Positions 8,733 through 16,742 of a DNA stretch of 38,149 nucleotides are shown here, in pieces. The translations under genes were made by a program, and so were the position numbers. The DNA is from Flavobacteriaceae bacterium. Lineage in GTDB: Bacteria; Bacteroidota; Bacteroidia; Flavobacteriales; Flavobacteriaceae. The notes below the pieces were generated by a model, which had not been told where the DNA came from, searched no databases, and saw only the letters and a program-made list of their open reading frames with translations. Location: assembly GCA_002698745.1 (NCBI GenBank), contig PAAD01000029.1:1-38149 (forward strand), written 5' to 3'. Every line of letters begins with the position of its first letter. Position 1 is the stretch's first letter.

Positions 8733-9179
8733 TTAGAATGGTAGGTCGTCATTACTTGCAGGTTGATTTTCCTGGAAGGGTTGGCTAGGCTGAGATAGCT
8801 GTTGTTGGAGTGCCTCCGTTTGCGTTGGATTTCCATCGCTAGGTCGTTGGGTTAAAAAGGTGAAGTCATCAACGTGAATTTCTGTAGAGTAACGGTCTTT
8901 ACCATCATCTCCTTGCCACTTTCGTGTTTTTATGCGTCCTTCAACATAAACACGATCTCCTTTTTTGAGATATTTTTCACAAATTTCTGCCGCTTTGTTT
9001 CGTACTACAGCATTGTGCCATTCGGTATTAGTGACTTTCTCACCTGTTTGTTTACTTGTGTAGGTTTCGTTTGTAGCTATGGGGAATCTGCCAATGCAAT
9101 TTCCTCCTTCAAAATAGGTGACTTTTACGTTGTCGCCCAAATGTCCAATCAACATAGCTTTGTTAAGTGTTCCGCTCAT
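8733..9179 (-). CDS. ssb: Single-stranded DNA-binding protein
   Basis: SSB protects single-stranded DNA during replication, repair and recombination. It has 148 residues: an OB-fold to about residue 110 (LNKAMLIGHLGDNVKVTYFEGG, WHNAVVRNKAAEICEKYLKKGD), a Gln/Pro-rich flexible linker, and the acidic tail NDDLPF that docks partner proteins in this family. It sits between mutY (24 bases upstream) and gldE (10 bases downstream) on the same strand. Confidence 0.97.
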   Translation of the reverse strand: MSGTLNKAMLIGHLGDNVKVTYFEGGNCIGRFPIATNETYTSKQTGEKVTNTEWHNAVVRNKAAEICEKYLKKGDRVYVEGRIKTRKWQGDDGKDRYSTEIHVDDFTFLTQRPSDGNPTQTEALQQQLSQPSQPFQENQPASNDDLPF

Positions 9180-9203
9180 AATAAATTTTCTATCAAATGT
9201 ACA

Positions 9204-10238
9204 TTATAGGATGAACTTGTCCAAAAAACGTTCTATTAAACGGGGAACTGCATAATCCGGAACGCTAGACCAAGAAATTGGTAGGGCTTCATCAACGTTT
9301 TCTAATACATAAAAATAAGTGTGTAGTGCTTGATGACTGAGTTTGTGAATCACTACTTCATCTTGAAATTTGGTCCAGTGTGCCGATTTGGCCCATTCAG
9401 GAGAATCATTGTGTACTTTAAGTGCATCAACGGATAACATTTTTTGAGCTTCGATAAGTGGGAATTCATAAAGCCCTTGCCAGATGTCTTTTTGGCCACG
9501 TTTACTCAGTAGTGTATTGTTGTTTTGATCTGTAGGAATTAAATAATGAAAATATCGTTTCTTGATATGCTTGGCTTTTACTTTAAAAGGAAGTTCAGCT
9601 ACACGACCGTCAGCAAATGCCAAGCAACAACTCGACAATGGACAAGTTGTACAATCCGGGTTTTTGGGTGTGCAATGCAGGGCGCCAAATTCCATGATGG
9701 CTTGATTATAAGTTCCTGGTGAATTTGGGTCGATAAGGGATTGAGCCAAAACTTGAAAAGCCTTAATTCCCTTAGATTTATTTATGGGATTAAAATTATT
9801 GAAATGGCGTGCTAAAACACGATATACATTTCCATCAACAACGGCACAAACTTCATCAAAACAAATAGATGCAATAGCTCTTGCAGTATAAGGTCCTACA
9901 CCTGGAAGCTTGAGGAGTTCTTTATAAGTACTTGGGAAATTACCTTTATATTGTTCGCTTAACTGTTTTGCGGCCTTATGAAGGTTTCTGGCGCGGCTGT
10001 AATAGCCAAGTCCTTGCCAGCGCTTTAAAATCGCGTCTTCACTGGCTTGCGCCAAATCATCAATAGTTGGAAAATCCTTCAAGAATCTTTCGAAATAGGG
10101 CAAACCTTGCTCAACTCGTGTTTGTTGTAAGATGATTTCAGAAAGCCAAACCACATAAGGGTCTTTGGTTTGTCGCCAAGGTAAAGAACGCTTGTGCAGT
10201 TCATACCAAGCTAACAATTTAGTACTGAAATGTTTCAT
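9204..10238 (-). CDS. mutY: A/G-specific adenine glycosylase MutY
   Basis: Base-excision repair enzyme that removes adenine mispaired with 8-oxoguanine. The 344 residues carry the full family layout. The catalytic Glu is in WLSEIILQQTRV (E34), the helix-hairpin-helix is LPGVGPYTA (about 111-119), and the catalytic Asp is in VVDGNVYRVL (D135). The iron-sulfur cluster loop is C-x6-C-x2-C-x5-C in the stretch starting CTPKNPDCTTC, and a C-terminal NUDIX-like domain for 8-oxoG recognition begins near residue 230. All key residues are present. It heads the mutY-ssb-gldE-gldD run; a TATTTTTG box at 10244-10251 lies only 6 bases before the ATG, which would give a nearly leaderless transcript. Confidence 0.97.
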   Translation of the reverse strand: MKHFSTKLLAWYELHKRSLPWRQTKDPYVVWLSEIILQQTRVEQGLPYFERFLKDFPTIDDLAQASEDAILKRWQGLGYYSRARNLHKAAKQLSEQYKGNFPSTYKELLKLPGVGPYTARAIASICFDEVCAVVDGNVYRVLARHFNNFNPINKSKGIKAFQVLAQSLIDPNSPGTYNQAIMEFGALHCTPKNPDCTTCPLSSCCLAFADGRVAELPFKVKAKHIKKRYFHYLIPTDQNNNTLLSKRGQKDIWQGLYEFPLIEAQKMLSVDALKVHNDSPEWAKSAHWTKFQDEVVIHKLSHQALHTYFYVLENVDEALPISWSSVPDYAVPRLIERFLDKFIL

Positions 10239-10307
10239 GCATTCAAAAATACATGCAAAGAATGAGTTTTAGATGTTTAAAATCGCAAAAACGTTGAATT
10301 AAATTTT

Positions 10308-10315
10308 TATATTTG
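10308..10315 (+). promoter_or_regulatory. -7 promoter box of the HU gene
   Basis: TATATTTG fits the TAnnTTTG consensus and lies 36 bases before the HU start. The nearest TTG upstream (10294-10296) is only 11 bases away, shorter than the usual 19-21, so the -33 element is unclear. Confidence 0.5.
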
Positions 10316-10351
10316 CTCACCTAAAATTTACAACCACACAAGAATTTAAGG

Positions 10352-10642
10352 ATGACAAAAGCCGAAATTGTAATAAATATTTCAGAAAAACTGGGAGTTG
10401 AAAAGAACGATACGCAAGAGATTGTGAATCACTTTATGAAAGAAGTAAGAAGTGCATTAGAATCTGGTGAAAACGTTTATTTACGCGGATTTGGAAGCTT
10501 TGTTGTTAAAACACGCAAAGCTAAAAAAGGACGTAATATTTCGAAAAATGTTACCATTAATATACCAGCACATAATATCCCCTCATTCAAACCTGCAAGG
10601 GAATTTTTAGAGGAGGTCAAAAATAAAGTAGTCGTTGATTAA
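10352..10642 (+). CDS. HU/IHF-family DNA-binding protein
   Basis: Nucleoid-associated protein that bends and compacts DNA. It has 96 residues, a normal HU length, with N-terminal helices (MTKAEIVINISEKLG), the beta-hinge GENVYLRGFGSFVVKTRK, and the arm region KKGRNISKNVTINIPAHNIPSFKP holding the intercalating proline (IPAHN...PSFKP). It forms a dimer. The next gene downstream is a tiny basic protein 35 bases away, then rng, probably one transcription unit or closely spaced units. Confidence 0.95.
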   Translation: MTKAEIVINISEKLGVEKNDTQEIVNHFMKEVRSALESGENVYLRGFGSFVVKTRKAKKGRNISKNVTINIPAHNIPSFKPAREFLEEVKNKVVVD

Positions 10643-10677
10643 CGGTTGCACATTATTAATTATTTAGATTATAACAT

Positions 10678-10767
10678 ATGCCAAGTGGAAAGAAAAGAAA
10701 AAGACACAAGGTAGCTACGCACAAGCGTAAAAAAAGAAGTCGTGCTAACAGACATAAGAAAAAGTAA
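10678..10767 (+). CDS. 29-residue basic protein, AURKAIP1/COX24-domain type (putative small ribosomal protein)
   Basis: A very short gene between HU and rng: ATG at 10678, stop TAA at 10765-10767, 29 residues. It begins MPSGKKRKRHKVATHKRKK and ends in RANRHKKK, with about two thirds Lys, Arg or His. This pattern matches the short bacterial proteins usually labelled AURKAIP1/COX24-domain, related to mitochondrial ribosomal protein mS38 and to a small-subunit protein of mycobacteria. From that family a place on the 30S subunit is likely, but I infer it from memory of the pattern. The reading frame is compact, fully basic and in a tight HU-x-rng context, so it is very unlikely to be chance. Confidence 0.8.
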   Translation: MPSGKKRKRHKVATHKRKKRSRANRHKKK

Positions 10768-10814
10768 ACTTCTTTAATATTTGAACATTTAAGTTCTTTG
10801 ACATGGAATAGTAA

Positions 10815-10882
10815 CAAAGTTGTTCACTTTGACTAATGTCCCCCGAAAACATTGTTCAATTGATTCACATAGACTGTGAATC
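10815..10882 (+). promoter_or_regulatory. Structured leader of rng (two hairpins)
   Basis: Two inverted repeats lie in the 129-base gap before rng. One is CAAAGT/ACTTTG with a 5-base loop (10815-10831). The other is a perfect 8-base stem GATTCACA/TGTGAATC with a 5-base loop (10862-10882), ending 14 bases before the GTG start at 10897. The position suits control of rng translation or mRNA decay; the function is inferred. Confidence 0.5.
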
Positions 10883-10896
10883 TAAAAATCATTATT

Positions 10897-12447
10897 GTGA
10901 GTAAAGAACTAATTATTCGTTCGCGATCCTCTGCAGTTGATTTTGCCTTACTTAGGGACGGAAAGCTCGTTGAGTTTCACAAAGAAATTGAAGATAATAA
11001 GTTTCACGTAGGTGATATTTTCTTAGCAAAAGTTAAAAAAACCCTGTCCGGCTTAAATGCCGCATTTGTAAACGTTGGGTATGAAAAAGATGCATTTTTG
11101 CATTATCACGACCTTGGTCCAAAAGTGTCGACATTGCTAAAATTTATCAAGCGTGCTAGTTCAGGAAAAGTAAAAGACTTTTCCCTAAAGAACTACCCCT
11201 TAGAGCCTGAAATTAGTAAAGATGGTGTCATTACAGATGCTGTACAGGCCAATCAATCTCTACTTGTGCAAATTATCAAAGAACCTATTTCTACTAAAGG
11301 ACCTCGAATCAGTTCGGAGTTGTCCTTGGCAGGTAGGTATTTGGTTTTGGTTCCTTTTTCAAATCGTGTGTCGATGTCACAAAAAATATCGACAAGAGAA
11401 GAAAAGAACCGCTTAAAAAAGCTTGTCATGAGTATTAAGCCAAAAGGTTTTGGTGTAATTATCCGAACTGTGGCTGAAGGCAAGAAAGTTGCTGAACTCG
11501 ACAAAGATCTTGAAGATCTTTATGAACGTTGGGTTCAAATGTGTAATAAAATCCAGAAAGCAGATTATCCCTCTAGAGTATTGAGTGAGCTTAACAGAGC
11601 TTCTTCTATTTTGAGAGATATATTTGATGATGAATTTACTGGAATACATGTTGATGATTCCGAACTATTATCAGAAGTACAAGAATATTTACACCAAATT
11701 GCTCCCGAAAGGGCCAGCATTGTAAAACTTTTCAAAAGTCAAGTACCTATTTTTGAGCACTTTGGTATTGAACGTCAAATTAAGTCCTCGTTCGGAAGAA
11801 CAGTTTCGATGAACAGAGGAGCTTATTTAATCGTCGAACATACTGAAGCCCTTCACGTTATTGATGTAAACAGTGGTAATCGATCCAATAAGGCTAAAAA
11901 TCAAGAAGATACTGCCTTAGAGGTTAACATGATTGCTGCTACAGAAATAGCCAGACAGTTACGCTTGCGTGACATGGGAGGGATTATTGTCATAGATTTC
12001 ATTGACATGATAAGGCAAGAAAACAGAAAGAAGCTTTTTGAACATTTTCGTAAGGAAATGGAGAGCGACCGTGCCAAACACAAAATTTTGCCTCCAAGCA
12101 GAATTGGACTGATACAAATGACACGCCAGCGCGTCCGCCCAGAAATGGATATCAAAACAAGTGAACCCAATCCAAATATTAATGGAGAGGTAGAAGCTCC
12201 AATTGTTTTGATGGATAAAATAAAAGCTGACCTTGAAAAGATTTTAGCTAATCCAAAACACAAAAAGAAAAAAGTAGTGTTGCATTTACACCCTTTTATC
12301 GCAGCTTATGTTGCAAAAGGCGTTAAGTCTGAACGCATGAAGTGGTACTTTGAGTACAACAAGTGGATAAAAGTTATTCCACGCGATGCGTACACTTATT
12401 TACACTACCGTTTCTTTGATGGAAAAGGAAAAGTAATTCACGTATAA
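10897..12447 (+). CDS. rng: Ribonuclease E/G
   Basis: Endoribonuclease that processes rRNA and starts mRNA decay. I prefer the GTG at 10897 (VSKELIIRSRSS...), giving 516 residues, over the GTG at 10876, because the conserved N-terminus begins here and the earlier codon lies inside a hairpin. Domains: an S1-like RNA-binding region (about residues 30-115, with LNAAFVNVGYEKDAFLHY) and the catalytic DNase I-like subdomain with the metal-binding Asp residues in VIDVNSG (about 323) and VIDFIDM (about 367), followed by QMTRQRVRPEM. The CPxCxG zinc-link that follows in Escherichia coli RNase E and G is absent; the whole protein has a single Cys (VQMCNK). A terminator follows. Confidence 0.94.
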   Translation: MSKELIIRSRSSAVDFALLRDGKLVEFHKEIEDNKFHVGDIFLAKVKKTLSGLNAAFVNVGYEKDAFLHYHDLGPKVSTLLKFIKRASSGKVKDFSLKNYPLEPEISKDGVITDAVQANQSLLVQIIKEPISTKGPRISSELSLAGRYLVLVPFSNRVSMSQKISTREEKNRLKKLVMSIKPKGFGVIIRTVAEGKKVAELDKDLEDLYERWVQMCNKIQKADYPSRVLSELNRASSILRDIFDDEFTGIHVDDSELLSEVQEYLHQIAPERASIVKLFKSQVPIFEHFGIERQIKSSFGRTVSMNRGAYLIVEHTEALHVIDVNSGNRSNKAKNQEDTALEVNMIAATEIARQLRLRDMGGIIVIDFIDMIRQENRKKLFEHFRKEMESDRAKHKILPPSRIGLIQMTRQRVRPEMDIKTSEPNPNINGEVEAPIVLMDKIKADLEKILANPKHKKKKVVLHLHPFIAAYVAKGVKSERMKWYFEYNKWIKVIPRDAYTYLHYRFFDGKGKVIHV

Positions 12448-12450
12448 AAC

Positions 12451-12478
12451 AAAAAGCGGCCTTAGTGCCGCTTTTTTT
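12451..12478 (+). terminator. Intrinsic terminator after rng
   Basis: AAAAAGCGGC pairs with GCCGCTTTTT around a short loop, followed by a T run (12471-12478). It begins 4 bases after the rng stop and separates rng from recX. Confidence 0.85.
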
Positions 12479-12490
12479 ATTTTAGCCAAT

Positions 12491-12961
12491 ATGAAAACAT
12501 ATACTGTTGCCGAAGCATTGGACAAACTGCGTAAATACTGTGCCTATCAAGAGCGCTGCCATAAGGACGTAAAAGACAAGTTGCGAAAATTGGGAATGAT
12601 TTCGCAAGCTGCCGAACAAATTATTGGCACCTTAGTATCTGAAAATTACTTAAATGAAACGCGTTTTTCACAACAGTTTGCCAGTGGAAAATTCTCCATT
12701 AAACACTGGGGGAAAATACGTATTAAGACAGAACTTAAAATTAGAAGTGTGTCTGATTATGATATCAATAACGCTTTAAAAACTATCAGTGCAACTGCTT
12801 ACCTGGACAAAATACATTCCATAAGTGACAAAAAGTGGGAGCAATTGGATAAGCACAGTGCCCAAATCAAAAAACAAAAACTTTTTCAATATCTCGCCTA
12901 CCGAGGATGGGAGACGGACTTAATATACCAGCAAATCAATCGACTTAGCTGTGGGGATTAA
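12491..12961 (+). CDS. recX: Regulatory protein RecX
   Basis: Modulator of RecA filaments. It has 156 residues made of helical repeats: ALDKLRKYCAYQERCHKDVKDKL near the N-terminus, then LVSENYLNETRFSQQFASGK and KIRIKTELKIR, which are hallmark RecX segments, and a final YLAYRGWETDLIYQQI. It is free-standing, not next to recA, and begins right after the rng terminator. It is convergent with the TonB receptor gene, and the two stops overlap by 4 bases (12958-12961). Confidence 0.93.
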   Translation: MKTYTVAEALDKLRKYCAYQERCHKDVKDKLRKLGMISQAAEQIIGTLVSENYLNETRFSQQFASGKFSIKHWGKIRIKTELKIRSVSDYDINNALKTISATAYLDKIHSISDKKWEQLDKHSAQIKKQKLFQYLAYRGWETDLIYQQINRLSCGD

Positions 12962-14748
12962 AATGCATAGCGAAGTGAAAGCATCCCATGGGCACCAGGC
13001 ATTGGAATAAGATTCTCATAGTAACTAGCATCAAACAAATTACGCCCCTGAATCTCAATAGTAAATTTATCCATAACGTATTCCAATTGTGCGTTAAGCA
13101 CTTTAAAATGACCCCCTAAAGGCCTTGTAGCATAACGGTAAGAAAACGAGGTTGACCATTTGGGCGATAATCTGTTTAGAAACAATAAATTAATATTGTG
13201 CTTCAACGAATTGAGAGCATACCTTGAGTTTACTGTTTTAGTATAATTGTCATGAATATAGCCATATGAAATAACAAGCGTCTGGAGCTGCTTACCGATA
13301 GTATATTTATAAGAGCTGTTTAGCTCACCCCCTCTTGTGATAACATCGTGTATATTGGAGGCTAACCACTGCGAGTCTCCTACCGTTACCTCAACATAAT
13401 CAATCAAATTCTCACTGTTGCGTTGAAACAAAGCGACCTCAAGCTCCCAACTAGGCGTGTTGTAACTAAAGCTCAGTTCATGGCTTAAAGCTTTTTCTGG
13501 CTTCAAATCTGCATTGCCTAAAGCTGTTGGTCCATTGTAATACAAATCTGTGTAGGTAGGTACACGATAGGTGTATCCTGTGTTGAAAACAAGTTTTGCC
13601 TTATCACTTAATTTGAATCCAACGTCTAACCCAGGATAGAAAAAAGTATCTATGTCTGAAAAATGACTCAAAGCAAAGCCAGGCGTAATATTAAAATTAT
13701 ATAATTTAAAACGATGCTCAAAAAAGAAATGCGCAAGGGTACGGCTGTGCGTTCCCAGATTGTTGGATTGCAGGGAAACACTCGATAATTCTACACCAAG
13801 TCCACTTAGGTTGCCATTGCTATGTGTTAATTTGGTGTCTAAAGAAAATCCAATTTTATTATTGATGTGCATGTTTCGGTATGCACTTGGGTTATTTCGG
13901 ATTAAAATATATTCATCCTGCCCACGCTTCCAAAAAACTCTAGGTGTCCAAACAGCTTTTTCAGAAACAAATGAAGTTGTTAGAGCAACCAAACTACTTT
14001 GGGTCTCTTCGTATTGATCTTCATAACTGGCATAACCATAAAACCCATTAGCTCCAAACTTACGATCGTTGAACATGGTAAGAAGCTTTAGGTTTTTCGA
14101 AGCGCCAAAAGCACTGTGTGTAAAAAAATGAAGATTATCCAAATCGGTATTATGACGATAGCCTTCGCTGCCTAATCTTGAAAAATGAACAACGTGCTGT
14201 TGGTTATCACTGTAATCTTGGGCAGTAACACCTAGATGGGTGGTGTGAAAACTTCCTTGGCGTACGTTAAGATTTGTGCCTTTTTTACCTTCTTTTTTGG
14301 TAACAATATTGATGGCTCCAGTTAATGCATTCTGACCATAAATACGAGCAGCTGGGCCTTTAACTATTTCAATTCTTTCGATTACATCTAAGGGTAAGGC
14401 GCTATTCAGCGTATGATGTCCTGTTTGGGGATCGTCGACACGAATACCGTCAATCAGCAATAAAACTTGATCAAAAGTACCACCGCGCAAATATACATCG
14501 GCCTGTGTACCCTCAATACCCTGTCTACGGATGTCAATCCCAGACTGAAAACGAAGCAAATCCACAAGATTGGAAACGGGTGTATCATCAATTTGCTCTG
14601 CTGTAATAACGGTAACAGATTTTGAGTCATCAGAAAAAAGTACGTTAAGGCGTGGTGAAGAAACAACGACCTCATCCAGTGGAGTTTGGGCTAAAGACGA
14701 AAATGCTACGACTATTGACACTAAAGCACTAAAATAGAAACGATTCAT
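12958..14748 (-). CDS. TonB-dependent outer-membrane receptor (BtuB/CirA-like)
   Basis: Outer-membrane gated channel energised by TonB. It has 596 residues: a signal peptide (MNRFYFSALVSIVVAFSSLAQ), a TonB-box-like segment LDEVVVSS, a plug domain (about 35-145; VYLRGGTFDQVLLLIDGIRV, VKGPAARIYGQNALTGAIN), then a 22-strand-type beta-barrel ending in RYAF with a terminal Phe. It lacks the N-terminal carboxypeptidase-like domain common in Bacteroidota SusC-type receptors and is short, which resembles vitamin B12 or siderophore receptors; the ligand is not known and I see no cobalamin riboswitch in the 46-base gap upstream. It follows atpC and may be read through from atpD-atpC. Confidence 0.9.
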   Translation of the reverse strand: MNRFYFSALVSIVVAFSSLAQTPLDEVVVSSPRLNVLFSDDSKSVTVITAEQIDDTPVSNLVDLLRFQSGIDIRRQGIEGTQADVYLRGGTFDQVLLLIDGIRVDDPQTGHHTLNSALPLDVIERIEIVKGPAARIYGQNALTGAINIVTKKEGKKGTNLNVRQGSFHTTHLGVTAQDYSDNQQHVVHFSRLGSEGYRHNTDLDNLHFFTHSAFGASKNLKLLTMFNDRKFGANGFYGYASYEDQYEETQSSLVALTTSFVSEKAVWTPRVFWKRGQDEYILIRNNPSAYRNMHINNKIGFSLDTKLTHSNGNLSGLGVELSSVSLQSNNLGTHSRTLAHFFFEHRFKLYNFNITPGFALSHFSDIDTFFYPGLDVGFKLSDKAKLVFNTGYTYRVPTYTDLYYNGPTALGNADLKPEKALSHELSFSYNTPSWELEVALFQRNSENLIDYVEVTVGDSQWLASNIHDVITRGGELNSSYKYTIGKQLQTLVISYGYIHDNYTKTVNSRYALNSLKHNINLLFLNRLSPKWSTSFSYRYATRPLGGHFKVLNAQLEYVMDKFTIEIQGRNLFDASYYENLIPMPGAHGMLSLRYAF

Positions 14749-14769
14749 AGATTAGTTTTAAAAATTTAT

Positions 14770-14798
14770 TTGATGCGTAAGGAAAACTTACGAATCAA
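14770..14798 (-). promoter_or_regulatory. Hairpin between atpC and the TonB receptor gene
   Basis: CGTAAG/CTTACG with a 5-base loop, extended after one mismatch by TTGAT/ATCAA, overlaps the atpC stop. On the minus strand it is followed by AAATAAATTTTT, too weak to call a firm terminator. It could attenuate read-through or protect the atpDC mRNA end. Confidence 0.4.
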
Positions 14799-15073
14799 TC
14801 CATAAACAAAATGGCCCTGTTTTTGCTCATTTCAAATGTGCCTCCATTTGTTAGGGTTATGACGGTATCATTTCCTTTTTTTGAAAATAGGGATTTAAAG
14901 GCATCTGCCACAACGAAGTTTCCTTCAATTTTAGCCTCACCTACTGTAAGGTTTGAAACTATGGCAGCATGGTTATTCAATACCTGGAAAGATCCTTCTA
15001 TACCAGGGACGGAAACAGCATTTACCTCTCCTTGGAATAATGTGGCTTCAGGACTGATAATTTCTAAATACAT
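14795..15073 (-). CDS. atpC: F1-ATPase epsilon subunit, short form
   Basis: Part of the central stalk of ATP synthase. Its 92 residues cover only the N-terminal beta-sandwich (MYLEIISPEATLFQGEVNAV, VPGIEGSFQVLNNHAA), whereas many bacterial epsilon subunits have about 130-140 residues with a C-terminal helical hairpin that inhibits ATP hydrolysis. The short form is common in Bacteroidota. It starts 8 bases after atpD and is surely co-transcribed with it. Confidence 0.95.
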   Translation of the reverse strand: MYLEIISPEATLFQGEVNAVSVPGIEGSFQVLNNHAAIVSNLTVGEAKIEGNFVVADAFKSLFSKKGNDTVITLTNGGTFEMSKNRAILFMD

Positions 15074-15081
15074 AGTTGTTG

Positions 15082-16617
<1,536 letters not shown>

Positions 16618-16649
16618 TTATGGTTGTATATTACCCTCAATTTCGAGTG

Positions 16650-16657
16650 CAAATATA
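16650..16657 (-). promoter_or_regulatory. -7 promoter box of atpD-atpC
   Basis: On the minus strand TATATTTG fits TAnnTTTG and lies 50 bases before the atpD ATG. A TTG lies 12 bases upstream of it, too close for a standard -33, so only the -7 box is well supported. Confidence 0.5.
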
Positions 16658-16695
16658 GGCGAATTAAAGCAAGAATTCATGAATTAAATCCAAAA

Positions 16696-16725
16696 AAAAA
16701 GCACCCACAAGAGGTGCTTTTTATT
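16696..16725 (-). terminator. Intrinsic terminator of the 950-residue TonB receptor gene
   Basis: On the minus strand AAAAAGCACC pairs with GGTGCTTTTT around a 7-base loop and is followed by a long T run. It lies about 20 bases past the receptor stop and upstream of the atpD promoter. Confidence 0.85.
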
Positions 16726-16742
16726 AACATTAATAGAAGATA

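Noticed and set aside
10876-10896. Earlier GTG as the rng start
   Set aside because: It lies within the stem TGTGAATC of the leader hairpin and adds residues upstream of the conserved SKELIIRS start; kept only as an alternative.
12958-12961. Overlap of recX and the receptor gene as a frameshift or fusion
   Set aside because: They are on opposite strands and only their stop codons overlap; both proteins are full length.
14749-14794. Cobalamin riboswitch before the BtuB-like receptor
   Set aside because: The gap is only 46 bases and has just a simple hairpin, far too short for a B12 riboswitch.
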